From: Phytopseudomonas dryadis
GTDB taxonomy: Bacteria > Pseudomonadota > Gammaproteobacteria > Pseudomonadales > Pseudomonadaceae
Reading direction: 5' to 3'
Length of the DNA stretch: 64,000 nt
NCBI RefSeq assembly: GCF_004327355.1
Contig: NZ_QJUM01000023.1
Location: forward strand, 1 to 64,000
Below, in pieces: positions 46,028 through 55,000 of the stretch (positions are counted from its first letter, which is position 1; each line of letters begins with the position of its first letter). Below the pieces are notes generated by a model. It made no database searches. It worked only from the letters and a program-made list of their open reading frames with translations, and was not told the origin of the DNA. The position numbers and the translations under genes were made by a program.

Positions 46028-46442
46028 AACGCTCAAGCCCTTGCCCAGCATCGAGTGGCTGCAGCCGCGCCTGCGCCTGAGCCGCTACCTGAGCCTGGCC
46101 AGCTTCCTGGCGCTGGCGGCGCTGCTGCTGATCTGGAACCTGGGTTATGCCGCGGTCCCCGGCTCATTGCTCTGGGCGGTGCTGGCGTTCCAGTTGCTGC
46201 CCTTGCTCCTGCTCGCCCCGGGCATGATCGCCGGGCATCCGCGCGCCCATGCCTGGGCCTGCTTCGTGGTCAACCTGTACTTCATCCAAGGCGTGCTGGC
46301 GGCGTTCGACCCGTCGAAAGCGCTGTTCGGCTGGCTGGAAATCCTGCTGAGCATGGGCCTGTTCATCAGTGCCCTGCTCTACACCCGCTGGTGTGCGCAG
46401 TACCAATACATCGACAGGCTCAGTGATAACACCGAGGGATAA
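46020..46442 (+). CDS. DUF2069 family membrane protein
   Basis: This 140-residue inner-membrane protein has four predicted spans (about 25-42, 48-68, 75-98 and 102-122) and the DUF2069 segments HAWACFVVNLYFIQGVL and LFISALLYTRW. Its function is unknown. The GTG start at 46020 lies inside the end of wrbA. It is the last gene of arsC-wrbA-DUF2069. Confidence 0.88.
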   Translation: MARTLKPLPSIEWLQPRLRLSRYLSLASFLALAALLLIWNLGYAAVPGSLLWAVLAFQLLPLLLLAPGMIAGHPRAHAWACFVVNLYFIQGVLAAFDPSKALFGWLEILLSMGLFISALLYTRWCAQYQYIDRLSDNTEG

Positions 46443-46565
46443 GAACGGCACGCTGAAGGCGCCGATAATCCGCGTTAAACGGAGGATCAGGCCTTCGGCC
46501 CCGGATTACGCCTACGGCTAATCCAGGCTACGTTCTTGTGAAAAGAAATACCGCGTGCACCTCGT

Positions 46566-46722
46566 CCCTCTCCCCCGGCCCCTCTCCCGGAGGGCGAGGG
46601 GAGCAAAGCAGGCCTGCCTGAATCCGGCAGGCGAGGCATGCGCAAGCCTTGAGGCTGATACAAGCTCCGGAACCACCACGGTTCTGCTCCCTTTCCCTCC
46701 GGGAGAGGGCTGGGGAGAGGGG
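46566..46722. repeat. Inverted pair of CCCTCTCCC-type repeats
   Basis: The left arm CCCTCTCCCCCGGCCCCTCT (46566 on) with GGAGGGCGAGGGGAGCAAAG and the right arm GTTCTGCTCCCTTTCCCTCC with GGGAGAGGGCTGGGGAGAGG (to 46722) are inverted copies about 75 bases apart. A single copy is at 52917-52953. It lies downstream of the DUF2069 gene. Confidence 0.75.
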
Positions 46723-46808
46723 CTCTTCATCCGTAGCCTTTCGCAGGGTGAACCGGGGCACGTAGCTGAGGCTTCACCCTACGCGGCTGGAAGGCAGAAG
46801 CGGCCGTT

Positions 46809-46886
46809 CGTAGGGTGGACGACGCTTCACCCGTCCACCGCTCCGCAATAGCAATGGTGGATGAAAAGAGCGTCATCCACCCTACG
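46809..46886. repeat. Composite GTAGGGTGGA inverted element
   Basis: CGTAGGGTGGACGACGCTTC at the left and GCGTCATCCACCCTACG at the right are inverted, and an inner GGTGGATGAAAAGAGCG copy lies between. The same composite element, in the other orientation, is at 52987-53077 and half of it at 34655-34693. Confidence 0.75.
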
Positions 46887-46957
46887 CGCTTGAGGCTGGA
46901 AAGCTGGACGAAAGAGCCTGTGCGGCTTGCTTGTCGTTCAGCCTCCAGCCTCTAGCG
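46886..46957. repeat. Heptad-like inverted repeat, locus 4 (weaker)
   Basis: GCTTGAGGCTGGAAAGCTGGA pairs in inverted fashion with the segment ending CAGCCTCCAGCCTCTAGC. The spacing is near seven bases but the heptad differs (GCTNGAN) from loci 1-3. It lies about 60 bases after the end of minus-strand hda. The whole gap 46443-47019 is repeats; no gene is supported. Confidence 0.5.
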
Positions 46958-47019
46958 CTCTTATCGGCCGTCCGCTTGCGCCTTGTTTCAGCCATTCCAG
47001 GCGGCGCAATCGAGCGCCG

Positions 47020-47724
47020 CTACCAGCCGAGCGTCTCTTTCAGGAAGGGAATGGTCAATTTGCGCTGGGCCTGCAGGGAAGCCTGATCGAGGCGTTCGAG
47101 CAGTTCGAAGAGCGCGCTCATGCTGCGCTCACCGCGGGTGAGGATGAAGCGTCCCACCTCGTCGCTCATGTGCAGGCCCCGGCGCGAGGCACGCAATTGC
47201 AGGGCGCGCAGCTTGTCCTCATCGGACAAGGACTGGAGCTGGAAGACCAGGGCCAGGGTCAGGCGCGACTTGAGGTCGGCAAGCTTGACCGGCAACTCGC
47301 GGGGCGAGGAGCCCGCCGCCAGCAGCAGACGCCGGCCACTGTCACGCAGGCGATTGAACAGGTGGAACAGCGCCTCTTCCCATTCACCCCGGCCCGCCGC
47401 CGCATCCAGGTCATCCAGGCATACCAGCTCGCACTGTTCCAGGTTGTCCAGCAGCTCCGGCCCGTACTGCACCACCTCGGCCAGCGGCAGGTAGACGGCG
47501 GGCTCGCCGCGCTGCTCGAAACGCAGGCAAGCGGCCTGCAGCAGGTGGCTGCGCCCCACGCCCTCGCCCCCCCACAGGTAGATCAGGCTCTCCGTCCAGC
47601 CGGCATCCGCTTCGCACAGGCGCTCGACATACCCCAGGGCAGCGGCATTGGCGCCCGGGTAGTAGTTGGCAAAGGTGGCGTCGTCGCGCAGACGGACGCC
47701 AAGCGGCAGTTGAATAGGCTTCAT
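47020..47724 (-). CDS. hda: DnaA regulatory inactivator Hda
   Basis: This 234-residue AAA+ protein, a truncated DnaA homologue, stimulates ATP hydrolysis by DnaA together with the sliding clamp and so limits initiation. The N-terminal clamp-binding peptide is MKPIQLPLGVRLRDD. The Walker A region is LYLWGGEGVGRSHLLQA, in which the usual Lys is Arg (GVGRSH), as in other Hda proteins. Sensor and arginine-finger segments follow. It overlaps the end of perM by four bases. Confidence 0.94.
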   Translation of the reverse strand: MKPIQLPLGVRLRDDATFANYYPGANAAALGYVERLCEADAGWTESLIYLWGGEGVGRSHLLQAACLRFEQRGEPAVYLPLAEVVQYGPELLDNLEQCELVCLDDLDAAAGRGEWEEALFHLFNRLRDSGRRLLLAAGSSPRELPVKLADLKSRLTLALVFQLQSLSDEDKLRALQLRASRRGLHMSDEVGRFILTRGERSMSALFELLERLDQASLQAQRKLTIPFLKETLGW

Positions 47725-48809
47725 ACTGGACGGGGAGGCTCGTCGGAGCCCCCTGAAGGCTCTTGATAAAGGTCGGAAAGTTTATACAAATCATGCACAT
47801 GACGCAGCAAAACCATGATCACCGCGGCCACCGGCAGGGCCAGCAGGATACCGGTGAAGCCGAACAGCTGACCGCCGGCCATGATCGCGAAGATCACCGC
47901 CACCGGATGCAGGCCGATGCGGTCGCCCACCAACAGGGGCGTCAGCAGCATGCCCTCGAGCATCTGGCCGACCATGAACACGCCGGCAATGGCCAGTAGC
48001 GGGTAGAAGTCGCCGCCGAACTGGAACAGCCCGGCGATCAGGGCCGCGCCGATGCCGACCACCACCCCGAGATAGGGAACGATGCTCGCCAGGCCGGCGA
48101 GCAGGCCGATCAACAGCCCCAGTTCCAGGCCGATGGCCATCAGGCCGACGGCGTACATCACGCCGAGCGCGAACATCACCAGCAGTTGTCCGCGCAGGAA
48201 AGCGCCCAGCACCTCGTGGCACTCGCTGACCAGCTTGACCACCAGCCCTTCGTTGCTGCGCGGCAACAGACCACGCAGCTTGGCGACCAGCAGATCCCAG
48301 TCACGCATCAGGTAGAAGCTGACCACCGGGATCAGCAGCAGGTTGGCCAGCCAGGCCATCAGCGCCAGACCCGACGCCGTGGCCTGGGCCAGGATCAGCC
48401 CGGCGATATCGGTGGTCTTGCCCAGGTGCTCGGAAATCGCCGATTTCATCTGGTCGAAGCGCCAGAAGCCCTCGTTCAAGCCGAGCTTCAACTGGACCCA
48501 GGGCAGCGCCTCGTGCTGCGCCCAGTCGAGCATCTGCGGCGCCAGTTCGTAGAGCCGTACCATCTGCTTGCCGAGCATGGGGATCAATACCAGCAGCATC
48601 AGGGTGATGACCAGGGTGAACAAGGCGAATACCACGATCACGCCCCAGGTACGCGACAGCTTCAAGCGCTCCAGGCGATCCACCAGGGGATCGCCCAGGT
48701 AAGCCAGCAACACGCCGATCAGGAAGGGCGGCAAGATCGGATGCAGGACATAGACCAGGCCGCAGAGCAGCAGCACGGCAATCCATAGCCAGCGAGACGA
48801 AACGGTCAT
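47721..48809 (-). CDS. perM: AI-2E/PerM family inner-membrane transporter
   Basis: This 362-residue protein has about eight membrane spans and the family segments LHPILPPFLIGVLLAYLGDP and LLIGLLAGLASIVPYLGVVVG near the middle and QMLEGMLLTPLLVGDRIGLHP toward the C-terminus. Members include autoinducer-2 exporters and Na+/H+ antiporters, so the substrate is unknown. The ATG at 48807-48809 follows GAGG by eight bases; a 12-codon upstream ATG is rejected. It is the upstream gene of the perM-hda pair. Confidence 0.9.
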   Translation of the reverse strand: MTVSSRWLWIAVLLLCGLVYVLHPILPPFLIGVLLAYLGDPLVDRLERLKLSRTWGVIVVFALFTLVITLMLLVLIPMLGKQMVRLYELAPQMLDWAQHEALPWVQLKLGLNEGFWRFDQMKSAISEHLGKTTDIAGLILAQATASGLALMAWLANLLLIPVVSFYLMRDWDLLVAKLRGLLPRSNEGLVVKLVSECHEVLGAFLRGQLLVMFALGVMYAVGLMAIGLELGLLIGLLAGLASIVPYLGVVVGIGAALIAGLFQFGGDFYPLLAIAGVFMVGQMLEGMLLTPLLVGDRIGLHPVAVIFAIMAGGQLFGFTGILLALPVAAVIMVLLRHVHDLYKLSDLYQEPSGGSDEPPRPV

Positions 48810-48912
48810 GCTCAATCCTCGGGAACAACGGCGAATAAAGCGCAAACAGCGCCGACCGCGCCAGTGCGGAGTGATCCGCCGGAGTCGATATCAGTGCGGC
48901 CAGCGCGGCAGT

Positions 48913-49995
48913 CTACCAGCGAAAGCGCAGCACATCGCCACGCGGGACGATGCGCGGCGCGGGCTCTTGAGCAGCGGGCTCGAGCGGCGCCTGAGTGGCA
49001 TCGATCGGCAGTGTCTCGTCATTGGCCGGCGCGGGCTCGGGCAGGGCTTCATCCGCCGGCACCTCGTGCAGTTGGGCCAGGGCCAACTGCGCGCGCAGTT
49101 GCTCGGCGCTGGCGTTGACCCGGTAGACCAGGCGGTCGGCCTCGACGGACTGCAACTGCGCAGCGAAGGGTTCGAGCATACGCTGCAGTTCGGCATAACG
49201 TGAAAGATCGGCGCCGATGACTTCCAGGGTCAGCGTCGACGAGGTGCCCGGGGTGACCACGAAACGCGGCGCCAGGCGCTCGCTCACCGCCAGCAACACG
49301 GCATCGGCCAGGGCCGCCTGGTCGGCACCTTCGGCCTTGCCCTGCTCGTGTTCCTCGCCCAGCCACATTTGCCAGTCGGCCTGCCACTTGTCGTCGGTTT
49401 CGCGTGCATGCACCGCCAACAGGGCATCGGCGCCATAACGCTCCGAGGCCGAACGCAACGCCTCGGGATCGCTGGCGCCGAGGTTGTCCGCCGTCGCCAG
49501 CAGTTGCTCGTCGAGATCCGCCAACGGCAGACGCAGCGGCAGCCCACGATGCTGCGCCGCCAGACGCAGGGGCTCGGCACTGGCCTGACCATCGCCGACC
49601 ATGTTCGAGCCGGCCGCCGTGTCGCTCAGCCACCAGGTCAGCAACGCCGGGCGGTTGACGCCCCAAAGCGGCAATCCGGCCTGGCGCAGCGTGCGATCGG
49701 TCGATACGGCATCGAAGTCGACCAGCAGGCTGTCACCTTCATAACCGTACTGACTGACGATCTGCTGGGGGTCCTTGCGCAGTTCGGCCAGCGCCGAGCC
49801 CTTGGCCGCGTCGCGGTTACCGGTCAGGCGCAGCACCAGGGTTTCCAGGGCACGCTGCATGGCGGCATCGCGCTCTTGCGGCTGCTGGCTGGCGACCTTC
49901 TCGCGCACCTGATACAGGTCGCTGACCGTGGCAGCGGCGCTCGTCAGGCTGAGCAGCGACAGGCACAGGAGGAACACACAGGAGGTCGGGCGCAT
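48913..49995 (-). CDS. DUF2066 family periplasmic protein
   Basis: This 360-residue protein has a signal peptide (about 1-21, ending TSAA) followed by the DUF2066 domain (TVSDLYQVREKVASQQPQER, QRALETLVLRLTGNRDAA, VDFDAVSTDRTLRQAGLPLW). The tail is Pro/Ala/Glu-rich. Its function is unknown. It is transcribed towards perM and divergent from purM, with 282 bases between the starts that should contain both promoters; I see no clear operator there. Confidence 0.88.
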   Translation of the reverse strand: MRPTSCVFLLCLSLLSLTSAAATVSDLYQVREKVASQQPQERDAAMQRALETLVLRLTGNRDAAKGSALAELRKDPQQIVSQYGYEGDSLLVDFDAVSTDRTLRQAGLPLWGVNRPALLTWWLSDTAAGSNMVGDGQASAEPLRLAAQHRGLPLRLPLADLDEQLLATADNLGASDPEALRSASERYGADALLAVHARETDDKWQADWQMWLGEEHEQGKAEGADQAALADAVLLAVSERLAPRFVVTPGTSSTLTLEVIGADLSRYAELQRMLEPFAAQLQSVEADRLVYRVNASAEQLRAQLALAQLHEVPADEALPEPAPANDETLPIDATQAPLEPAAQEPAPRIVPRGDVLRFRW

Positions 49996-50277
49996 GAATA
50001 AAAGCTCTCTGCAGACAGGAGGCGGCGCAGCTCAGGCTGCCGAATCGCTATACCTTATGGGTTGTTGCGCTTTCATCGCAAGCCGCGTCGCTGCCGCCAG
50101 CGTGCAAGCGTGTCGCTTGCCTGCCCCGTGCAGGCCGTGCCCGGCGCCCCCGGCAGAGCGCCGCACGGCGCTGCGGCTGGCCGCTGCACGGCAAGCCTGA
50201 TAAAATCGCGCGCCTTCGCAGAGCGGCCGTCGCAGGCCGGTGCAATTCCGACTTCCCCCTTCCAAAGGCCTGGATCT

Positions 50278-51336
50278 ATGAGCAAGCAACCCTCCATCAG
50301 CTACAAGGACGCAGGTGTAGATATCGACGCGGGCGAAGCCCTGGTCGAACGCATCAAGGGCGTGGCCAAGCGCACCGCCCGTCCTGAAGTCATGGGTGGC
50401 CTGGGCGGCTTCGGCGCCCTTTGCGAGATCCCCGCCGGCTACAAACAGCCCGTGCTGGTATCCGGTACCGACGGTGTCGGCACCAAACTGCGCCTGGCGC
50501 TGAACCTGAACAAGCACGACAGCATCGGCCAGGATCTGGTGGCCATGTGCGTCAACGACCTGGTGGTCTGCGGCGCCGAGCCGCTGTTCTTCCTCGACTA
50601 CTACGCCACCGGCAAGCTCAACGTCGATGTGGCCGCCACCGTGGTCACCGGCATCGGCGCCGGCTGCGAACTGGCCGGCTGCTCCCTGGTCGGTGGTGAA
50701 ACCGCCGAGATGCCCGGCATGTACGAAGGCGAGGACTATGACCTGGCCGGCTTCTGCGTCGGCGTGGTGGAAAAGGCCGAGATCATCGACGGCTCCAAAG
50801 TGGCCGCCGGTGACGCGCTGATCGCCCTGCCCTCCTCCGGCCCGCACTCCAACGGTTACTCGCTGATCCGCAAGATCATCGACGTGGCCGGCAGCGACAT
50901 CGACAGCACCCTGGTCGACGGCAAGCCGCTGGCCGATCTGCTGATGGCACCGACGCGCATCTACGTCAAACCCCTGCTCAAGCTGATCAAGGACACCGGC
51001 GCGGTCAAGGCCATGGCCCACATCACCGGCGGCGGCCTGCTCGACAATATCCCGCGGGTACTGCCCGCCGGCGCCCAGGCGCTGATCGACGTGGCCAGCT
51101 GGACCCGCCCGGCGGTGTTCGACTGGCTGCAGGAAAAAGGCAACGTCGACGAGACCGAGATGCACCGCGTACTCAACTGCGGCGTGGGCATGGTCATCTG
51201 TGTCGCCCAGGAGCAGGTCGACGTGACCCTCGAGACCCTGAGCGCCGCTGGCGAGCAGCCCTGGGTCATCGGCCGGATCGCCAGCGCCGCCGACGGCGCG
51301 GAACGGGTCGTCCTGAACAACCTGAAAAGCCACTGA
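50278..51336 (+). CDS. purM: Phosphoribosylformylglycinamidine cyclo-ligase (AIR synthetase)
   Basis: This 352-residue enzyme closes the imidazole ring in purine synthesis. Conserved segments are SYKDAGVDIDAGEALVERIK, VSGTDGVGTKLRLALN, LVGGETAEMPGMY and the HSNGYSLIRKI segment. The ATG at 50278 is the family start; an in-frame extension to 50062 has no supporting ribosome site. Its TGA shares a base with the purN ATG (TGATG). Confidence 0.98.
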   Translation: MSKQPSISYKDAGVDIDAGEALVERIKGVAKRTARPEVMGGLGGFGALCEIPAGYKQPVLVSGTDGVGTKLRLALNLNKHDSIGQDLVAMCVNDLVVCGAEPLFFLDYYATGKLNVDVAATVVTGIGAGCELAGCSLVGGETAEMPGMYEGEDYDLAGFCVGVVEKAEIIDGSKVAAGDALIALPSSGPHSNGYSLIRKIIDVAGSDIDSTLVDGKPLADLLMAPTRIYVKPLLKLIKDTGAVKAMAHITGGGLLDNIPRVLPAGAQALIDVASWTRPAVFDWLQEKGNVDETEMHRVLNCGVGMVICVAQEQVDVTLETLSAAGEQPWVIGRIASAADGAERVVLNNLKSH

Positions 51337-51986
51337 TGCCCCCAGCCTGCAATGTGGTGGCGCTGATCTCCGGCGCCGGCAGCAATCTGCAGGCGCTGAT
51401 CGACAGCGCCGGGGCCGCGGACAATCCGGCACGCATCGCCGCGGTGATTTCCAACCGCGCCGATGCCTATGGCCTGGAACGGGCGAAGAATGCCGACATC
51501 GACACCCGGGTGCTCGAGCATGGCGATTTCGCCGACCGCGAAGCCTTCGACAAGGCCCTGATCGAAGCCATCGACGCCTTCGAACCGCACCTGGTGGTGC
51601 TGGCCGGCTTCATGCGCATCCTCAGCCCGGCGTTCGTCCGCCACTACAGCGGACGCCTGCTCAACATCCATCCCTCCCTGCTGCCCAGGCACAAGGGCCT
51701 GCACACCCATCGACGGGCGCTGGAGGCCGGTGACCGCGAGCACGGCTGCAGCGTGCACTTCGTCACCGAGGAACTCGATGGTGGCCCTCTGGTCGTACAG
51801 GCTGTAATCCCGGTACAGTTGCAGGACTCTGCCGCCAGCCTGGCGCAGCGGGTTCACGTCCAGGAACACCTGATCTATCCGCTGGCCGTCCGCTGGTTCG
51901 CCGAAGGACGTTTGCGCCTCGACGCCTCGGGCGCATCGCTCGACGGCAACCCCCTGCCGGCCACCGGCTACCTCATCAACACCTAG
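51336..51986 (+). CDS. purN: Phosphoribosylglycinamide formyltransferase
   Basis: This 216-residue enzyme transfers a formyl group from 10-formyl-tetrahydrofolate. The catalytic residues are N110, H112 (LLNIHPSLLPRHKGLHTH) and D148 (VTEELDGGPL). It is coupled to purM by a one-base overlap and followed after eight bases by the DUF3108 gene. Confidence 0.97.
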   Translation: MPPACNVVALISGAGSNLQALIDSAGAADNPARIAAVISNRADAYGLERAKNADIDTRVLEHGDFADREAFDKALIEAIDAFEPHLVVLAGFMRILSPAFVRHYSGRLLNIHPSLLPRHKGLHTHRRALEAGDREHGCSVHFVTEELDGGPLVVQAVIPVQLQDSAASLAQRVHVQEHLIYPLAVRWFAEGRLRLDASGASLDGNPLPATGYLINT

Positions 51987-51994
51987 GAGACACC

Positions 51995-52711
51995 ATGCGT
52001 CGTGCCTTACTGTTCGCCCTGGCGTTGCTCAGCCTGCCAGCCGTCGCCGAAGAGCTGAAGCCGTTCTCCGCCAGCTACACCGCCGACTGGAAGCAACTGC
52101 CGGTCAGTGGCTCCGCCGAACGCAGCCTGCAGGCACAGGACGATGGACGCTGGCTGCTCAGCTTCAAGGCTTCCATGCTGGTGGCCAGCCTCACCGAGCA
52201 GAGCACCTTCACGGTCGATGGCAACAGCTTCCTGCCCCAGACCTACAAGTTCGAACGCAGCGGCCTGGGCAAGGGCAAGGAAGTCGAGTTCGACTTCGAC
52301 TGGACGCAGAAGCAGGTGATCGGCAGCGATCGCGGCGACCCCGTGCGTTTCCCGCTCAACCGCGGCATGCAGGACAAGTCGACCTACCAGCTCGTGCTGC
52401 AACATGACGTCGCGGCCGGGCAGAAGAGCATGAGCTATCAAGTGGTCGATGGCGACGAGGTCGAAACCTATGATTTCCGCGTGCTGGGCGAGGAAGTGGT
52501 ACGCACCAAGGCCGGCCTGATCGATGCGATCAAGGTCGAGCGCGTGCGCGACCCGACACAGAGCAGCCGCAAGACCATCCTCTGGTTCGCCAAGGACTGG
52601 GGCCACCTGCTGGTGCGTCTGCATCAGGTGGAAAAGGACGGCAAGGAATACCAGATCATGCTCAAGTCCGGCACCGTCGACGGCAAGACCGTGGAAGGCC
52701 GTCGCGATTGA
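51995..52711 (+). CDS. DUF3108 family periplasmic protein
   Basis: This 238-residue protein has a signal peptide (about 1-18, ending SLPAVA) and a DUF3108 beta-barrel-like domain with FSASYTADWKQLPVSGSAER and YKFERSGLGKGKEVEFDFDW. The function is unknown. It lies eight bases after purN on the same strand, an arrangement I recall also from PAO1, and ends at a strong terminator. Confidence 0.88.
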   Translation: MRRALLFALALLSLPAVAEELKPFSASYTADWKQLPVSGSAERSLQAQDDGRWLLSFKASMLVASLTEQSTFTVDGNSFLPQTYKFERSGLGKGKEVEFDFDWTQKQVIGSDRGDPVRFPLNRGMQDKSTYQLVLQHDVAAGQKSMSYQVVDGDEVETYDFRVLGEEVVRTKAGLIDAIKVERVRDPTQSSRKTILWFAKDWGHLLVRLHQVEKDGKEYQIMLKSGTVDGKTVEGRRD

Positions 52712-52738
52712 TCGACCAGCCGGTCGCCGTCATCATCA

Positions 52739-52766
52739 GAAAGCCGGGCATGCCCGGCTTTTTCTT
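52739..52766 (+). terminator. Terminator of purM-purN-DUF3108
   Basis: AAAGCCGGGCAT pairs with ATGCCCGGCTTT and is followed by TTCTT; it starts about 30 bases after the DUF3108 stop. Confidence 0.88.
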
Positions 52767-52833
52767 GGCCGCAGGCTGTTGGCGAAGCAGCCATTTGCAG
52801 GAGGGGCTTCAGCCACGACCGGATGGAGCAGGC

Positions 52834-53077
52834 CGTAGGATGGGTGAAACCCATCGGCGATTGATGGGTTTCAACTGCGTGGCCCGACCCCATCTACGGA
52901 TTGCCCCCCTGAAGAGCCCCTCTCCCCAGCCCTCTCCCAGGGGGCGAGGGAGCCGATCCGTGCTGGCTCCGGGGCTTGTGCCAGCCCGTAGGGTGGATGA
53001 CGCTCTTTTCATCCACCATTGCGATCGCAGAGCGGTGGACGGATCGGGCCGCGCAGGCAAGCGTCGTCCACCCTACG
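52834..53077. repeat. Three adjacent dispersed repeats
   Basis: In order: a relative of the 341-390 palindrome (CGTAGGATGGGTGAAACCCA with TTGATGGGTTTCAA, 52834-52874); a CCCTCTCCC copy (52917-52953); and the composite element CGTAGGGTGGATGACGCTCT ... GTCGTCCACCCTACG (52987-53077). No gene is supported in 52712-53255. Confidence 0.7.
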
Positions 53078-53255
53078 AAAGGCAGCTACCGCCTCGCGGC
53101 AGTGATCCCGATGCTGGCGGCCAACCACGGCACTGCCATGCCGCGGAACTTGTAACCAATCGTTACGGTCACAAATGGCATCGTTTGCTTAGCAAGCTAA
53201 GCATGAACGACCCATGTATTGCGCCGCATTGATCCGACAGACTGGAGATATAAGA

Positions 53256-53438
53256 ATGAGCGTAGTAGTTGTGTCCGAGCGTGACGAGCAGCACATGTCC
53301 CACGAAGCCCAGGCCATGGGCAAGCGCGTCTGGGACGTGCATCAGAACGACCAATTGGTCGGTATATTCCCCTCTCGGGAAGAGGCCATCGCCTACCAGG
53401 CGGAGCTGGAAACCTCAGCCAGTCCGCATACGGAATGA
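53256..53438 (+). CDS. Small hypothetical protein, 60 residues
   Basis: The chain begins MSVVVVSERDEQHMSHEAQA and continues with GKRVWDVHQNDQLVGIFPSR and EEAIAYQAELE. It is soluble and acidic with a probable beta-hairpin plus helix. GGAGA lies eight bases before the ATG at 53256. The segment DVHQNDQLVGIFPSREEAIAY resembles short proteins that contain one strand-turn-helix unit. I do not recognise a named family. Confidence 0.7.
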   Translation: MSVVVVSERDEQHMSHEAQAMGKRVWDVHQNDQLVGIFPSREEAIAYQAELETSASPHTE

Positions 53439-53444
53439 TCGGAC

Positions 53445-53468
53445 GAAAAAGCCCGCGTAATCGCGGTG
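53445..53468 (-). terminator. Terminator of the DUF2058 gene
   Basis: On the minus strand CCGCG pairs with CGCGG across ATTA and runs into GCTTTTTC. It lies about 30 bases after the DUF2058 stop. Confidence 0.7.
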
Positions 53469-53497
53469 CACTGCCAGCCATGCGCGCATGAGCGCGT

Positions 53498-54037
53498 TTA
53501 CCACATCAGGTCATCGGGAACCTGGTAGGCGGCATAGGGGTCGTCCGCATCCGGTGCTTCGGTCGGGGTATTGAGCAATACCACGCGGCGCGGATCGCGC
53601 TCCTGGATCTTCAGCGCGGCCTCGCGCGGAATCACTTCGTAGCCGCCGCCGTGGCGGACGATGGCCAGCGAGCCGCGGCTGAGCTTGTCGCGCATCAGGG
53701 CGTTGACCGACAGGCGCTTGACCTTCTTGTCGTCGACGAAATTGTAGTAATCCTCGGTGGTGAGCTTGGGCAGCCGGGAGACCTCGATCAACTGCTTGAC
53801 CTGGGCGGCGCGGGCCTTCTGCTCGATCTTCTCCTGCTGCTGCCGGTTCAGCTCCTGATCCCGGGCCGCCTTTTCGGCCATGGCCTGCTGGGCGGCGAGC
53901 TTCTGCGACTCGTCCTTCTCGGCCTGCCCTTTCTGTACCAGGCGCTGCTGCTTCTGCTGTTGCTTGCTGACCTGCTTGGCCTGCTTCTCGTTGACCAGCC
54001 CCGCCTTGAGCAACTGGTCGCGTAATGAAAGAGCCAT
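53498..54037 (-). CDS. DUF2058 family protein (YaiL-like)
   Basis: This 179-residue protein begins MALSLRDQLLKAGLVNEKQA and has a long Lys/Gln-rich coiled coil (about 15-80) followed by a compact domain with LPKLTTEDYYNFVDDKKVKR and RGSLAIVRHGGGYEVIPREA. The family has been called nucleoprotein or polynucleotide-associated, but its function is not established. It is monocistronic with its own terminator. Confidence 0.88.
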   Translation of the reverse strand: MALSLRDQLLKAGLVNEKQAKQVSKQQQKQQRLVQKGQAEKDESQKLAAQQAMAEKAARDQELNRQQQEKIEQKARAAQVKQLIEVSRLPKLTTEDYYNFVDDKKVKRLSVNALMRDKLSRGSLAIVRHGGGYEVIPREAALKIQERDPRRVVLLNTPTEAPDADDPYAAYQVPDDLMW

Positions 54038-54105
54038 AACCTACCTATCCGCCGAACAATGAATATGGTGGTGAGCCGACAACCCACCGGATTTCAGCAG
54101 CACGA

Positions 54106-54927
54106 TCAGGGCTGCCTCTCGCGTTTCTTCGCTTCGCCCCACAGGGCGTCCAGCTCGTCCAGGGCGCAATTCTCGATGGGCCGCCCCGCTTCGCGCAATG
54201 CCTGCTCGATAAAACGGAAGCGCCGCTCGAACTTGGCGTTCGCCGCGCGCAACGCCGCCTCGGGCTCGACCTTGAGGTGGCGGGCCAGATTGGTCACCGC
54301 GAACAGCAGGTCACCGACCTCCTCGGCGATTGCCGGAGGATCGTCGGCACCGATGGCCTCGAGCACTTCATCCAGTTCTTCACGCACCTTGTCCAGCACC
54401 GGCAGCGCATCGGGCCAGTCGAAGCCGACCCGGGCGGCCCGCGACTGCAGCTTGCTGGCCCGGCTCAGGGCCGGCAACACGGTCGGCACATCGTCGAGCA
54501 GCGACAGTTGCTCGGGGGCCGCCGCGCGCTGTGCACGCTCCTCGGCCTTGATCGCCTCCCAGCGCTGCTTGACCTCGGCCTCGCCGAGGCGCGGCAGATC
54601 CGGCGCACCGTACAGATCGCCATCGGGAAACACGTGGGGATGGCGGCGAACCAGCTTGCGGGTGATGCCATCGACCACCTGGGCGAAGTCGAAACGCCCC
54701 TCTTCGCGGGCCAGCTGGCTGTAGTACACCACCTGGAACAGCAGGTCGCCCAGCTCACCGGGCAGTTCGGCAAACGCCTCGCGCTCGATGGCATCGGCCA
54801 CTTCGTAGGCTTCTTCGAGGGTATGCGGCACGATGCTCGCGTAGGACTGCTGCAGATCCCAGGGACAGCCGTGCCGGGGGTCGCGCAGGCGCGCCATCAG
54901 GTGCAGGAGGTCGTCGAGTTGGTACAT
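54106..54927 (-). CDS. mazG: Nucleoside triphosphate pyrophosphohydrolase MazG
   Basis: This 273-residue enzyme hydrolyses NTPs and dNTPs and, in E. coli, counters ppGpp signalling. The N-terminal MazG domain has RLRDPRHGCPWDLQQSYASI and a metal-binding EAYEVADAIEREAFAELPGE-ELGD pattern; the C-terminal domain has VREELDEVLEAI and EEVGDLLFAVTNLARH. It follows relA by 73 bases on the same strand, the conserved relA-mazG order. Confidence 0.95.
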   Translation of the reverse strand: MYQLDDLLHLMARLRDPRHGCPWDLQQSYASIVPHTLEEAYEVADAIEREAFAELPGELGDLLFQVVYYSQLAREEGRFDFAQVVDGITRKLVRRHPHVFPDGDLYGAPDLPRLGEAEVKQRWEAIKAEERAQRAAAPEQLSLLDDVPTVLPALSRASKLQSRAARVGFDWPDALPVLDKVREELDEVLEAIGADDPPAIAEEVGDLLFAVTNLARHLKVEPEAALRAANAKFERRFRFIEQALREAGRPIENCALDELDALWGEAKKRERQP

Positions 54928-55000
54928 GGCAAATTCCGCTCAGTGCAGGAGGCCAGCCGCCGCGCGCCACGGGCAAGGCCGCGGCGTGCGGCCTGCCGGT

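Noticed and set aside
46555..46851. A 98-codon frame downstream of the DUF2069 gene
   Set aside because: It lies wholly in the CCCTCTCCC and GTAGGGTGGA repeats.
52708..53232. A 174-codon frame after the DUF3108 gene
   Set aside because: It begins in the terminator region and runs through three dispersed repeats; no coding signal is seen.
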